Positions 17,888 to 26,655 of a DNA stretch of 64,000 nucleotides are shown piece by piece. A program made the position numbers and the translations under genes. This DNA comes from Pseudomonadota bacterium (GTDB lineage: Bacteria > Pseudomonadota > Gammaproteobacteria > Burkholderiales > Casimicrobiaceae), in assembly GCA_018241785.1 (NCBI GenBank), contig JAFEDF010000252.1:1-64000 (forward strand), given 5' to 3'. The notes under the pieces were generated by a model. The model was not told where the DNA came from. It did not search any database and was given only the letters and a program-made list of their open reading frames with translations. Every line of letters begins with the position of its first letter. Positions within the stretch are counted from its first letter, which is position 1.

Positions 17888-17900
17888 CGCAACGTTTCCG

Positions 17901-18968
17901 TCATGCCGGCGATTGTACGCGGCGCAGGCCGGCCACCATCGCAGGATCGATCGCGAACGGGCGCGGACGCCAGCCGGTCCACGCGATGAACGAAGCGGCG
18001 TCGGCTTCGAGCGAATCCGTCAGCCGCGCGATGGTCCCCGCACGGTTGGTCGCCGCGCCGATGATGCGCAGCAGCGCAACGGGAACGGGAACGAGGCGGG
18101 GGCCGACGCCGAGTGCCGCGGCGATCGCGCGCACGAGCTGCGGCGTCGACACCGAATCGGCGTCGGCGACGAGGTGCACCTGTCGCGCCGAAGCGGATCG
18201 AGCCTCGGCGCCGGCGGAGTCCGATGGCGGAGCAGCCGGGGCGTCGAGAGCGGCATCGATCGCGTCCATCAGGTTCGCAAGCGAGAGGAGCGAACGCCGG
18301 TTGTCGATGCCCGCGAGCGGCAGCCACCGCCCCGCCGCCACCGCATCGGCGAGGCGGCGGAAATTTCCCTTCGCGCCGGGTCCATACACCATCGGGAGGC
18401 GCAGGATGACGGGTTCCATTGGCGCGCGTCCGGCGGCGGCGATCAATGCGGCCTCGGCCGCCGCCTTGCTCCTCGCATAGGCGTCCTGCGGAGCCGGCCG
18501 GTCGTCGGGACGAAACGGACGCCCGCGCGCAGTGACCTCGCCGTGGACCTTGATCGAGCTCGCGTAGACGAAGCGCGCCACGCCCGCCTCGGCCGCCGCA
18601 CGGGCGAGCCGCGCAGTCGCTTCGACATTGGCAGCGTGCATCCTTGCATCCTGCGAGGAGGCGCCGCCGTCGTCGCGATGCGCGCGACCGGCAAGATGCA
18701 CGACCGCTCGGGCGCCCGCGAGCGCCGCGACGAGCGCGTCGTGCGAAGCGGTTTCGAGGTCGATCGCGAGGGGCCCGTCGCGCGGCGAGGACGTCTGCGC
18801 CGCCCGCACCGGCTCGAGCGCCCGCGCGTCGCGCGCGCGCACCCACGTGCGCAGCGGCCGGCCCGCCGCGCGCGCGTGGGCGCACCACGCGCTGCCGATG
18901 AATCCCCCCGCTCCCGTCACCACGATCGCTCCCCGACCGCCTTCGCGTGCCGGTGCACCGTTCGTCAC
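17901..18968 (-). CDS. NAD-dependent epimerase/dehydratase (nucleotide-sugar type)
   Basis: A 355-aa extended SDR. It has [20 protein letters not shown] at the N-terminus, [20 protein letters not shown], the catalytic Tyr in [13 protein letters not shown] and [14 protein letters not shown]. It resembles UDP-sugar 4-epimerase/dehydrogenase-like enzymes of O-antigen loci. The start is GTG 18968, overlapping the glycosyltransferase stop as GTGA, so the two are coupled and probably modify or attach one sugar of a surface polysaccharide. The substrate is unknown. Confidence 0.85.
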   Translation of the reverse strand: MTNGAPAREGGRGAIVVTGAGGFIGSAWCAHARAAGRPLRTWVRARDARALEPVRAAQTSSPRDGPLAIDLETASHDALVAALAGARAVVHLAGRAHRDDGGASSQDARMHAANVEATARLARAAAEAGVARFVYASSIKVHGEVTARGRPFRPDDRPAPQDAYARSKAAAEAALIAAAGRAPMEPVILRLPMVYGPGAKGNFRRLADAVAAGRWLPLAGIDNRRSLLSLANLMDAIDAALDAPAAPPSDSAGAEARSASARQVHLVADADSVSTPQLVRAIAAALGVGPRLVPVPVALLRIIGAATNRAGTIARLTDSLEADAASFIAWTGWRPRPFAIDPAMVAGLRRVQSPA

Positions 18969-19810
18969 AGCCACTTCCAGCCGTGCTTCCGGTAGAAGCG
19001 CCAGCCGCTCGCGACGTACCGGAAGAGATGAGTGAGCCCCTTGCGCGCGGCCCCGCCCCCGTGGTGAACGATCCGTACCTGCGGTACCCACGCATTCTTC
19101 ATCACCTCGCCGAGACGCAGGCTCCAGTCGAAATCCTCGAAATAGAGAAAGAAGCGCGGATCGAAGCCGCCGGTGCGGTCGATCGCCTCGCGCCGCACCA
19201 GCATGAACGCACCCGACATCAGCGGGATGCCGATCGTGTCGCGCGCCGGGTCGGCGTCGACAATGTCGCGCATCTCGTAGCGGGCGAGGCGGCGCGCGAA
19301 CAGCCTGCGCAGAAGGCGCGGCGCATAACCACGCAGCACGAGGTCGAGGACCGCTGGGTAGCGCTTGCACAGGTACTGGGTGCGCCCGGCGGCATCGGTG
19401 ACCGATGGGGCGAGCGCGCCCGTGTCGGGGTGCGCGTCGAGCCAGCGGATCGCCGCGGCGAGCGCATCGGGAGCGAGTTCGGCGTCGGGGTTCAGCACCA
19501 GGTGGTAGTTGGCGCCGGTTCCGTGCAGCGCCAGGTTGTGCGCGGCGCCGTACCCGAGGTTGGTGTGCGCGTGCACGCAGGCGACGTGCACGCGCGTTCC
19601 GGCGAAGCGCGCACGCCCGAGTGCGCTCACCGCGCCGGCGACGCCCGCGTCTTCGCTGTTGTCGACGAGCGCGAGATGGACGGTCCCGAGGACGTTCGCT
19701 TCCTGCGCCGCGCGGATCGCGACCGCGAGGCCGTCGAGCGTGCGCTCGAAAAGCGCCCGGTCCGGGTGCCAGGTGACGATGCTGACCTGCAGCGACGCCG
19801 GGAGCGGCAC
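18965..19810 (-). CDS. Family 2 glycosyltransferase (rhamnosyltransferase-like)
   Basis: A 281-aa GT-A fold enzyme. It has a VSIVTWHPD start, VDNSEDAG, NLGYGAAHNLAL, the metal-binding region LVLNPDAEL (DxD-like), and the acceptor region GIPLMSGAFMLVRREA and GGFDPRFFLYFEDFDWSLRL. These features match the WbbL-type rhamnosyltransferase branch of GT2, which is cytoplasmic or membrane-associated. It is coupled to the downstream epimerase gene. Confidence 0.88.
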   Translation of the reverse strand: MPLPASLQVSIVTWHPDRALFERTLDGLAVAIRAAQEANVLGTVHLALVDNSEDAGVAGAVSALGRARFAGTRVHVACVHAHTNLGYGAAHNLALHGTGANYHLVLNPDAELAPDALAAAIRWLDAHPDTGALAPSVTDAAGRTQYLCKRYPAVLDLVLRGYAPRLLRRLFARRLARYEMRDIVDADPARDTIGIPLMSGAFMLVRREAIDRTGGFDPRFFLYFEDFDWSLRLGEVMKNAWVPQVRIVHHGGGAARKGLTHLFRYVASGWRFYRKHGWKWL

Positions 19811-19811
19811 G

Positions 19812-21665
19812 TCACTCGGCGCGCACCGTCGTCGGGGCGACCTTGGCGAGCGCCTTCTTCGGATTGATCAGGTTGCGCCGCCCGTCGGGCGTGGTGTCGG
19901 CCGTGTCGCGGATGACCGCGATGATCTCGCGCGGCGTGAGCTCCGGATCGACGGCGAGCATCTTGGCGGCGAGGTTCGCCACCTGCGGCGACGCCATCGA
20001 GGTTCCCGATTCGGCGAGCTTCTCGCCGCCGGGGATCACGCTCTCGACCTGGTAGCCGTTCGCATCGACGACGACGGTGGGGCCGTAGCTCGTGAACGAC
20101 GCCTCGTCGCCGGCCTGGTCGACCGCGCCGACGGTGACGAGGTTGGGCAGCGCGATGTCGGCCGGGATGTCCTCGGCGAACGACGCGTTCTGGTTGCTGT
20201 TGCCGGCCGCGGCGACGAACAGAATCCCCGGGGCGCTCTCGAACGCGCGCGTCAGCGCGCTCTTCTGGATGTCGAAGAGATCGCGCGCGATCTTCTTGCG
20301 CTCGGCGGGATCCTTGCCGATGTGGCACATCTCGAGGGCCTCCTCGACTCCCTTGACGCTCCCGCCCCAGCTCATGTTGACGACGCGCACGTGGTGGCGC
20401 TTGAAGAAGTCGACGTAGGCCATCGCGTTCTTCGCGTCCCGCTCGGCAAGCTCGCGGCTCGGACACGGATCGGGCAGGAGGTGCCAGTCGAACTCGATGC
20501 GCCCGACGACGATGCGCGCGTAGGGATTGCCGGCCGTCGCGATTCCTGCGACGTGGGTGCCGTGCATCCAGTTCCCGGCGAGCCCGAGGCTTTCGACGGC
20601 GCTCTTGTACTCGTCGGGCTTCAGCGTCGACAGGTATTGCTTCACTTCGGTCGCTTCGGGACTGTCGATGTTCGACTGCAGGTCGGAGAAGCCCTTGAGC
20701 CGCGCCTTCAGTTGCGGGATGCGGCTAAGCAGGTCGGCGGGAATCGGCTGCAGATCGCCCTTCGCGGGCTCGGAGTAGCGGTCGAACGCGATCACCGCCG
20801 GCTTGCCCGATCGATCGTCGACGACGCGGCCCGGGAAGAGCGCGAGATCGACTCCGCTGTCCCAGATTGCCACGTTGACCGGATGGTAGGCCTTGCCTGG
20901 GGGCAGCGACACGTCGCGCGCCGCCCAGATGTCGGGCTTCTCGACGTGGTGCGCGGCGAGGTAGCGCTCGAGGCTCTTCGCGCCGACGTCCTTGATCGGC
21001 AGGATCGCGGCGAGCCGGTAGCGCGCACCGATCAGCGCCGGTGCGAGGTCCGAGCTCAGCATCCCGCCCGACTGATCGATCGTCGGCTGCACGACGCTGG
21101 TGATGTATCCGAGCGTCAACGCCTCGCTCGCGACCTCGAAGGATGCCTTCAGCTCCTTCACCTCGTTTTGCACGACGTCGTAGGGAAGGCGTGCGAGCGC
21201 GGCGTCGAGAAGGCGTCCGACCTCGCCGCGCCCGGCCGGCGACGCCGCGCTGCCGGTCTTCGCGTCGGCTTCGATCAGCGTGCGCATCACCAGCCCCGAC
21301 ATCAGCTTCTCGGCCGGCTTGTCCTGCAGCGCCTTGATGCGCGCAAGGCGCGCCAGCGCGTCGTCGCGCCGGCCCTGGAGGTAGTCGATCAGCGCGAGCT
21401 CGCCTTCGAGCTGGCGCAGCGTCGCGTGGTCGTCGATCTCGTAGCCGGCGAGCACCGATTCGACGTCGCGCTGCACGGCGGCGGCGAACGGCGCGAACTT
21501 CGCCGGGTCGCGCACGACGTCTTCGGCCTTGCCGTCGATGCGGTAGGTGAAGCGCGGGAGGTCGGCGGCCTTGTCGATGCGCGGCTTCGCGTCGGCGAGA
21601 CCTGGAGCGGCGCCGAGAACGAGCGCCAGGAGCGAAACGAGGAAGCGGGAGGAGCGGGTCGACAC
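19812..21665 (-). CDS. Secreted S8 (subtilisin-like) serine protease with a long N-terminal domain
   Basis: A 617-aa protein. GTG 21665 is preferred because GGAGG lies about 8 nt upstream and it gives a clean signal peptide (SRFLVSLLALVLGAAPGLAD). An ATG at 21680 adds five residues. The catalytic triad is Asp in AIWDSGVDL (about residue 268), His in HGTHVAGIA (about 369) and Ser in SGTSMASPQ (about 554), with the oxyanion Asn in AAAGNSNQ. About 250 residues of helical sequence precede the protease domain. The Asp-His spacing is longer than in subtilisin. Exported; target unknown. Confidence 0.9.
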   Translation of the reverse strand: MSTRSSRFLVSLLALVLGAAPGLADAKPRIDKAADLPRFTYRIDGKAEDVVRDPAKFAPFAAAVQRDVESVLAGYEIDDHATLRQLEGELALIDYLQGRRDDALARLARIKALQDKPAEKLMSGLVMRTLIEADAKTGSAASPAGRGEVGRLLDAALARLPYDVVQNEVKELKASFEVASEALTLGYITSVVQPTIDQSGGMLSSDLAPALIGARYRLAAILPIKDVGAKSLERYLAAHHVEKPDIWAARDVSLPPGKAYHPVNVAIWDSGVDLALFPGRVVDDRSGKPAVIAFDRYSEPAKGDLQPIPADLLSRIPQLKARLKGFSDLQSNIDSPEATEVKQYLSTLKPDEYKSAVESLGLAGNWMHGTHVAGIATAGNPYARIVVGRIEFDWHLLPDPCPSRELAERDAKNAMAYVDFFKRHHVRVVNMSWGGSVKGVEEALEMCHIGKDPAERKKIARDLFDIQKSALTRAFESAPGILFVAAAGNSNQNASFAEDIPADIALPNLVTVGAVDQAGDEASFTSYGPTVVVDANGYQVESVIPGGEKLAESGTSMASPQVANLAAKMLAVDPELTPREIIAVIRDTADTTPDGRRNLINPKKALAKVAPTTVRAE

Positions 21666-21765
21666 GTGCAGGACCTCCATGCGAAGCATCCGCGCAGGTG
21701 CCGGTGCGCGAACGGGAAGCGGATTGTAGCCGGGCGCCCGACTGCCCAGCGTCTCAAGCCGTCGC

Positions 21766-22653
21766 TCACGCGGGTGTTGCGGTGCCCTGAGTTCGATGCC
21801 GGCCCGCCGCAACGCGCGCGATCCCGGCGAGATCGCGCGCCGCGGTGAAGTCGCCGAGTCCCGCGGCGCTGAAGAGCGCGCGGACCGCACGCGCCTGGTC
21901 GTAGCCGTGCTCGACGACGAGCCAGCCGCCGGGAACGAGATGCGCCGGCGCGCCCGCGACGATCGCGCGCAGCGCATCGAGCCCATCGACTCCTGCGGCG
22001 AGCGCGCGGCGCGGCTCGAAGCGCAGGTCGCCTTGCGCGAGGTGCGGATCGAGTTCGGCGACGTAGGGCGGGTTGCTGACGATGACGTCGAACGTGCGCG
22101 GGGCCGTGACGGCGGACCCCGCGCGAGCCTTTGCCCGACGCATGGCGTGGCGCCTCGCGCGAAGCGCCGCATACCAGTCGCCGTATGCAAAGTCGACGTT
22201 GGCAAGGCCGAGCCGCCCGGCGTTGAGGCGCGCAACGTCGATGGCCGCGCGCGAGCGGTCGGTCGCGAGCACCTGCGCGAGCGGGCGAGCATGCGCGAGC
22301 GCGAGCGCGACCGCCCCCGATCCGGTGCCGAGATCGAGCACCCGCGTCGCGCGGTCGGCCGGCAGCCTCGCGAGCGCGAACTCGACCAGCGTCTCCGTCT
22401 CGGGGCGCGGGATCAGCACCGCCGGATCGACAGCGATCGCGAGGCCGTGGAACTCGCGCCGGCCGGTCAGGTAGGCGACCGGCTCGCCCTTGCGGCGGCG
22501 GGCGACGAGGCCGGCGAACTCGGCATCGAGCGGTTCGGGCAACGGGTCGTCCGCATGGGCGATCAGCCATGCGCGATTGCGCCCGACCACGTGCGCGAGC
22601 AGCACCTCGGCATCGACGCGCGCGAGGCCGCAGCCGCCGAGCGCCGCCTTCAC
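21766..22653 (-). CDS. prmC: Release factor glutamine methyltransferase
   Basis: PrmC/HemK methylates the Gln of the GGQ motif in RF1/RF2. Motifs are RVDAEVLLAHVVGR, PVAYLTGRREFHGL, LIPRPETETLVEFAL, the SAM site VLDLGTGSGAVALAL and the catalytic VSNPPYVAE. A short extra basic segment (RARRHAMRRAKARAG) precedes NPPY. GTG 22653 gives 295 aa and a normal N-terminus; the frame remains open upstream. Its substrate gene prfA is two genes upstream in the same direction. Confidence 0.92.
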   Translation of the reverse strand: MKAALGGCGLARVDAEVLLAHVVGRNRAWLIAHADDPLPEPLDAEFAGLVARRRKGEPVAYLTGRREFHGLAIAVDPAVLIPRPETETLVEFALARLPADRATRVLDLGTGSGAVALALAHARPLAQVLATDRSRAAIDVARLNAGRLGLANVDFAYGDWYAALRARRHAMRRAKARAGSAVTAPRTFDVIVSNPPYVAELDPHLAQGDLRFEPRRALAAGVDGLDALRAIVAGAPAHLVPGGWLVVEHGYDQARAVRALFSAAGLGDFTAARDLAGIARVAAGRHRTQGTATPA

Positions 22654-22741
22654 GCTCGCCGGCCGGCCCGCCCGTGCGGCGCTCCGGTCGCGGCCGTGGA
22701 GAGCCGCGGCGGCATCGTCGGGCGGCGCGGCGTGTGCGGCC

Positions 22742-23293
22742 CTATCGCGCAGGATCGCTCTCCCACGACGGTTGCCACGCCGCGTCGCGCACCGCCTCGA
22801 ACACCCGCACCGGCCGGTCGTAGAAGTGACCCCAGCCGATGTCGGCAAGCCCCACCTTCGCGAGCACGCGCTGCGACGCGAGGTTGCCGGGGTGGGTGAC
22901 GCCGACGATGCGGTAGAGGCCGAGCTCGTCGAAGCCGTATTCGACGAGCGAGCGCGCACCCTCCGTCGCATACCCGCGCCCCCACGCCGCATGGCGCAGC
23001 CGGTAGCCGACCTCGACGACGCTCGTGCGTGGAATGTACTTGAGCGCGAACCAGCCGACGAAGTCGCCGTTGTCGCGCCGCGTCGCTCGCCAGGTCCCGA
23101 GGCCCGGATAGAGTCCGTACGCGCGCGGAACGCGGCGCATCACCGCGTCGATCTCGGCACGCGTCGCGGGGCGGCCGTGGCCGACGTAGCGCATCACACG
23201 CGGATCCGAGTCGAGCTCGTGCAGCTCGTTGGCGTGCTCCTCGCCGATCTCCGACAGCGCAAGGCGGCGCGTCGTGCGCCACGGACGCTTCAT
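22742..23293 (-). CDS. GNAT family N-acetyltransferase (RimJ/RimL-like)
   Basis: A 183-aa acetyltransferase. It contains TTRRLALSEIGEEHANEL and MRYVGHGRPATRAEID at the N-terminus, and the acetyl-CoA motif RHAAWGRGYATEGARSLVEY, followed by LYRIVGVTHPGNLASQRVLA and a FYDRPVRVFE end. This layout is typical of the RimJ/RimL subfamily acetylating protein N-termini or small amines. It lies between prfA and prmC in the same orientation. The substrate cannot be predicted. Confidence 0.88.
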   Translation of the reverse strand: MKRPWRTTRRLALSEIGEEHANELHELDSDPRVMRYVGHGRPATRAEIDAVMRRVPRAYGLYPGLGTWRATRRDNGDFVGWFALKYIPRTSVVEVGYRLRHAAWGRGYATEGARSLVEYGFDELGLYRIVGVTHPGNLASQRVLAKVGLADIGWGHFYDRPVRVFEAVRDAAWQPSWESDPAR

Positions 23294-23306
23294 GCCGGCC
23301 TCGGCG

Positions 23307-24389
23307 TCACGTCTCGCCCCCGAGCGCCGCGAGCTGCTCGGCCTGGAACTCCTGCGCGAGGGCGTCGATCAGCTCGTCGAGGTCGCCATCCATGATCGCG
23401 TCGATCCGGTAGAGCGTGAGGTTGATCCGGTGGTCGGTGACGCGGCCCTGGGGAAAGTTGTAGGTGCGGATCCGCTCGCTGCGATCGCCCGATCCGATCA
23501 GGCTCTTGCGCTGCGCCGCCTCCTTCTGCTCGCGCTCGCGCCGCTCGCGGTCGACGAGCCTCGAGGCGAGCACCGCCATCGCCTGCGCTCGGTTGCGGTG
23601 CTGCGAGCGGTCGTCCTGGCACTCGACGACGATGCCGGTCGGCAGGTGCGTGATGCGCACGGCGGAATCGGTCTTGTTGATGTGCTGCCCCCCCGCGCCC
23701 GACGCGCGAAAGGTGTCGATGCGAAGCTCGGCGGGATTGATCGCGATGTCGGCCACCGGATCGGCCTCGGGCAGCACCGCCACCGTGCACGCCGACGTGT
23801 GGATGCGGCCCTGGGCTTCGGTCTGCGGCACGCGCTGCACGCGATGCCCGCCCGACTCGAACTTGAGCCGCGCGTGGACGTGGTCCCCGCTCAGGTGGGC
23901 GATGATCTCGCGGTAGCCGCCGAGATCCGACGCGGATTCCGACACGACATCGACCCTCCAGCGCCTGCGCTCGGCGTAGCGCGTGTACATCCGGAACAGA
24001 TCGGCGGCGAACAAGGCCGACTCGTCGCCTCCGGTCCCGGCGCGAATTTCGAGGAAGACGTTACGCGCATCGTCGGGGTCCTTCGGGAGCAGCATCGTCT
24101 GCAGGTCGGCCTCGATCGCCTCGAGCCGCCGTGCCGCGTCGTGACGCTCCTCGGCGGCGAAGGCCCGCATCGCCGGGTCCTGCGCGAGCTCGTCGGCGGC
24201 AGCGAGATCGGCTTCCGTGCGGCGATACGCTTCGTAGCGCGCCGCGACCGCTTCGATCTCGGCGCGCTCCTTGCCCCACGCGCGGAAGCGCTCGAGGTCG
24301 CGCGTCGCATCCTCGGACGCGAGCAGCGCGTCGAGCTCGGCGAGCCGGGCGCTGATCTGGTCGAGGCGAACGCGTAGCGAGGTCTTCAT
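23307..24389 (-). CDS. prfA: Peptide chain release factor 1
   Basis: A 360-aa RF1 terminating translation at UAA and UAG. The catalytic GGQ appears in [18 protein letters not shown] (about residue 230). The codon-recognition PxT-type region [21 protein letters not shown] identifies RF1 and not RF2. The N-terminal helical domain and C-terminal [20 protein letters not shown] are complete. The order hemA-prfA-prmC is classical in proteobacteria. Confidence 0.97.
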   Translation of the reverse strand: MKTSLRVRLDQISARLAELDALLASEDATRDLERFRAWGKERAEIEAVAARYEAYRRTEADLAAADELAQDPAMRAFAAEERHDAARRLEAIEADLQTMLLPKDPDDARNVFLEIRAGTGGDESALFAADLFRMYTRYAERRRWRVDVVSESASDLGGYREIIAHLSGDHVHARLKFESGGHRVQRVPQTEAQGRIHTSACTVAVLPEADPVADIAINPAELRIDTFRASGAGGQHINKTDSAVRITHLPTGIVVECQDDRSQHRNRAQAMAVLASRLVDRERREREQKEAAQRKSLIGSGDRSERIRTYNFPQGRVTDHRINLTLYRIDAIMDGDLDELIDALAQEFQAEQLAALGGET

Positions 24390-24491
24390 CGGGGAGTCGC
24401 CCGGCCCTTGCGACGCCTCGCGCCGCGCCCGGCGTCTGCCGGGTCATGCGCGCGACGACGGAGCGGCTCGGGCTCCGTGTGCGCGCGGGAA

Positions 24492-25760
24492 CTAGGCTTC
24501 GCGATCGCCGGCGGATCCCGGCAGGCCGTAGACGCGCTCGAACAGCGCGGTCATCTCGGCGCGCTCGGCGTCGCCGGCGGCGTTCAATGCCGCGAGCGGC
24601 GCATGCAGGAGCTTGCCCGACAGCGCGCGTGCGAGCGCCTCGAGCACCGCATCGGGCTCGGCGCCGGCGGCGAGCTGGCGGCGCGCACGGTCGAGCTCGG
24701 CGCGGCGCAGCGCGTCGTGGTGCCGCGAGAGCGCTGCGATCGTCGGAACCACCGAACGCCCCTGCAGCCACTGGATGAAATGCGCGGCCTGCGCGGCGAC
24801 CATCTCTTCGGCCTGCGAAACGGCTTCCCGGCGGATCTGCAGGTTGCCCTGGACGATCTCGGAGAGGTCGTCGATGCTGTACAGGAACACGTCGTCGAGC
24901 CTGGCGGCCTCGGCCTCGACGTCACGCGGAACGCCGAGGTCGACGATCGCCACCGGTGCATGCCGGCGCAGGTGCACGACGCGCTCCAGCGTGCCCTTCC
25001 CGATGATCGGCAGCGTGCTCGCCGTGCACGTCACGATGATGTCGAAGTGCGCAAGCCGGCTCGCGAGCTCGGCGAGCGTGATCGCCTCGGCGCCGAAGCG
25101 CTGGGCGAGCTTCTGGCCACGCTCGAGCGTGCGGTTCGCGACGGTGATCGACCGCGGACGGCGCGCAGCGAAGTGCGTCGCCGTGAGTTCGATCATCTCG
25201 CCCGCGCCGACGAGCAGCAGCCGCTGATCGGCGAGCGACGGGAAGATGCGCTCGGTCAGCTTGACCGCGGCCGCCGCCATCGAGATCGACGCGCTGCCGA
25301 TGTCGGTCTGCGTGCGGACATCCTTGGCGACGGCGAAACTGCGCTGGAACAGGCGGTTGAGGATGAGGCCGAGCGAGCCCGCCGCCTCCGCCGAGCGAAC
25401 CGCCTGCTTCATCTGGCCGAGGATCTGCGGCTCGCCCAGCACCATCGAATCGAGGCCGCTCGCGACGCGGAAGGCGTGCGTCACCGCCCGGTCGCCGGGC
25501 AGCGTATAGGTGTAGGGGTCGAGCGTCGCCGGTGGAATGCCGCGCGCGTCCTCGAGCCAGCGCGCGACCTCGCGCGGCTCGCCGCCGTCGAAGTACACCT
25601 CGGTGCGGTTGCACGTCGAGAGGATGGCCGCTTCGCGCACCATGCGGCGCGACGTGATCTCGCGCAGCGCGTCGGTGACCGCCTCGGGCGCGAACGCGAC
25701 CCGCTCGCGGACGTCGAGCGGTGCCGTCGTGTGGCTGAGTCCGAGGGTGTAGAGCGCCAT
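24492..25760 (-). CDS. hemA: Glutamyl-tRNA reductase
   Basis: A 422-aa HemA making glutamate-1-semialdehyde, the committed step of C5-pathway heme synthesis. Motifs are LGLSHTTAPLDVRERVAF, the catalytic Cys in AILSTCNRTEVYFD, SGLDSMVLGEPQILGQMK, GSASISMAAAAVKL, NADPH-binding LLVGAGEMIELTA and VAIVDLGVPRDVE. ATG 25760 is the standard start. It is the first gene of the hemA-prfA-GNAT-prmC run; the gap of 102 bp to prfA holds no recognised gene. Confidence 0.97.
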   Translation of the reverse strand: MALYTLGLSHTTAPLDVRERVAFAPEAVTDALREITSRRMVREAAILSTCNRTEVYFDGGEPREVARWLEDARGIPPATLDPYTYTLPGDRAVTHAFRVASGLDSMVLGEPQILGQMKQAVRSAEAAGSLGLILNRLFQRSFAVAKDVRTQTDIGSASISMAAAAVKLTERIFPSLADQRLLLVGAGEMIELTATHFAARRPRSITVANRTLERGQKLAQRFGAEAITLAELASRLAHFDIIVTCTASTLPIIGKGTLERVVHLRRHAPVAIVDLGVPRDVEAEAARLDDVFLYSIDDLSEIVQGNLQIRREAVSQAEEMVAAQAAHFIQWLQGRSVVPTIAALSRHHDALRRAELDRARRQLAAGAEPDAVLEALARALSGKLLHAPLAALNAAGDAERAEMTALFERVYGLPGSAGDREA

Positions 25761-25898
25761 GTCTGGGTCGCGCTGCTTCGTCGTGGTCGGCGCCCGCAAC
25801 GCGGCTGCGGGCGCCTGCAGCCGTGAAGACCACGATGCGCGTCGCGGCATTGTAGCGCAGGAGCATGCGCGCACTCGGCGGCAAGTACCTGATTTCGG

Positions 25899-26489
25899 TC
25901 AAGGAACCGCGACGCTCCGGGCGGCGCCCGACAGGGCGGGCACCGAAGCCCGCACCGGCACGGGAGCCCGCACCGGCACGGGAGCCCGCACCGGCACGGG
26001 AGCCCGCGCGGGCAGGGGAGCCCGCGCTTGCAGGGGATCGTGCGCCGGTATCGAAACCCGCGCCGGTGCGCCCAGCCAGGCGCTGTCCCAGAAGGGATAG
26101 TCGGCGAGGCGCTCGACCAGCTCCGCGCGAAGCGGCTTTTGCAGGAGCATCCGCGAAAGCGCTTCTGCCTGCCCTTCCTCGTAGAGCGGCCTCCAGGCGA
26201 AGCGATCGGCCCACACCGGCCGGGGGTCGTTCGTGGAGTGCGCGACGCGCGCGGCGGCGCGGGCCAGAAAGCGCGGCACCGTGTCGCCGAGCGCGCCGCG
26301 AAGCGGTGCGATCACCACGTCGAGCCGGCAGGGAAGCAGGACCCAGACGAGCACGTCCCACAATCCGGCCACGCGCATCAGCGCGAGTTCGCAACCGACG
26401 GCGGCCCCTGCCGCAAAGTGTGCGAAGGTCGGCCGCCCGCCTTGCGTAACGGTTGCGACGTGCCACGGCTGCGATCGATCGGAGAGCAT
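25899..26489 (-). CDS. Catalytically dead RAYT-like (REP-associated tyrosine transposase) protein with a repeat tail
   Basis: A 196-aa ORF from ATG 26489. It follows the Y1/RAYT transposase layout: PWHVATVTQGGRPTFAHF, then WDVLVWVLLPCRLDVVI where family members have MPDHxHWL, PVWADRFAWRP where members have PVWQxGFxDH, and SRMLLQKPLRAELVERLADY where members have ARYxxxNPxRAGLVxxxxDY. It ends with the family-typical YPFWDSAWL. Both HUH histidines and the catalytic Tyr are replaced, so strand transfer should be impossible, yet the frame is intact. The C-terminus is an added tail of (RAPVPV) hexapeptides encoded by 18-bp tandem repeats. Confidence 0.7.
   Translation of the reverse strand: MLSDRSQPWHVATVTQGGRPTFAHFAAGAAVGCELALMRVAGLWDVLVWVLLPCRLDVVIAPLRGALGDTVPRFLARAAARVAHSTNDPRPVWADRFAWRPLYEEGQAEALSRMLLQKPLRAELVERLADYPFWDSAWLGAPARVSIPAHDPLQARAPLPARAPVPVRAPVPVRAPVPVRASVPALSGAARSVAVP
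25945..26034. repeat. Five 18-bp tandem repeats
   Basis: Five in-register 18-bp units of the form GGAGCCCGCACCGGCACG, the first three nearly identical and the last two diverging, with a sixth degenerate unit after them. They lie inside the RAYT-like gene and encode an RAPVPV hexapeptide array on the minus strand. Unit length is a multiple of three, so copy-number change would keep the frame. Confidence 0.92.
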
Positions 26490-26655
26490 GGCCGAGCCTC
26501 GCGATGGGTTGCCCCATGCTGGACGCGGCGCGCCGCACGCGAAATCAGACCTTCGGCTGACGCCTGCTGCACCTCTCCCCCGCGAGCACCTTGCGACCGC
26601 TGCACGCCCCCCTCCGCGATCGGCACGGGGACCCGCGCGAATCGCGCGGCCGGCG

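Noticed and set aside
19509-21848. Plus-strand open frame of 779 codons
   Set aside because: Antisense to the S8 protease with no recognisable domain; typical of GC-rich codon third positions.
25945-26034. CRISPR-like repeat array
   Set aside because: The units are contiguous 18-mers with no spacers and encode a hexapeptide array.
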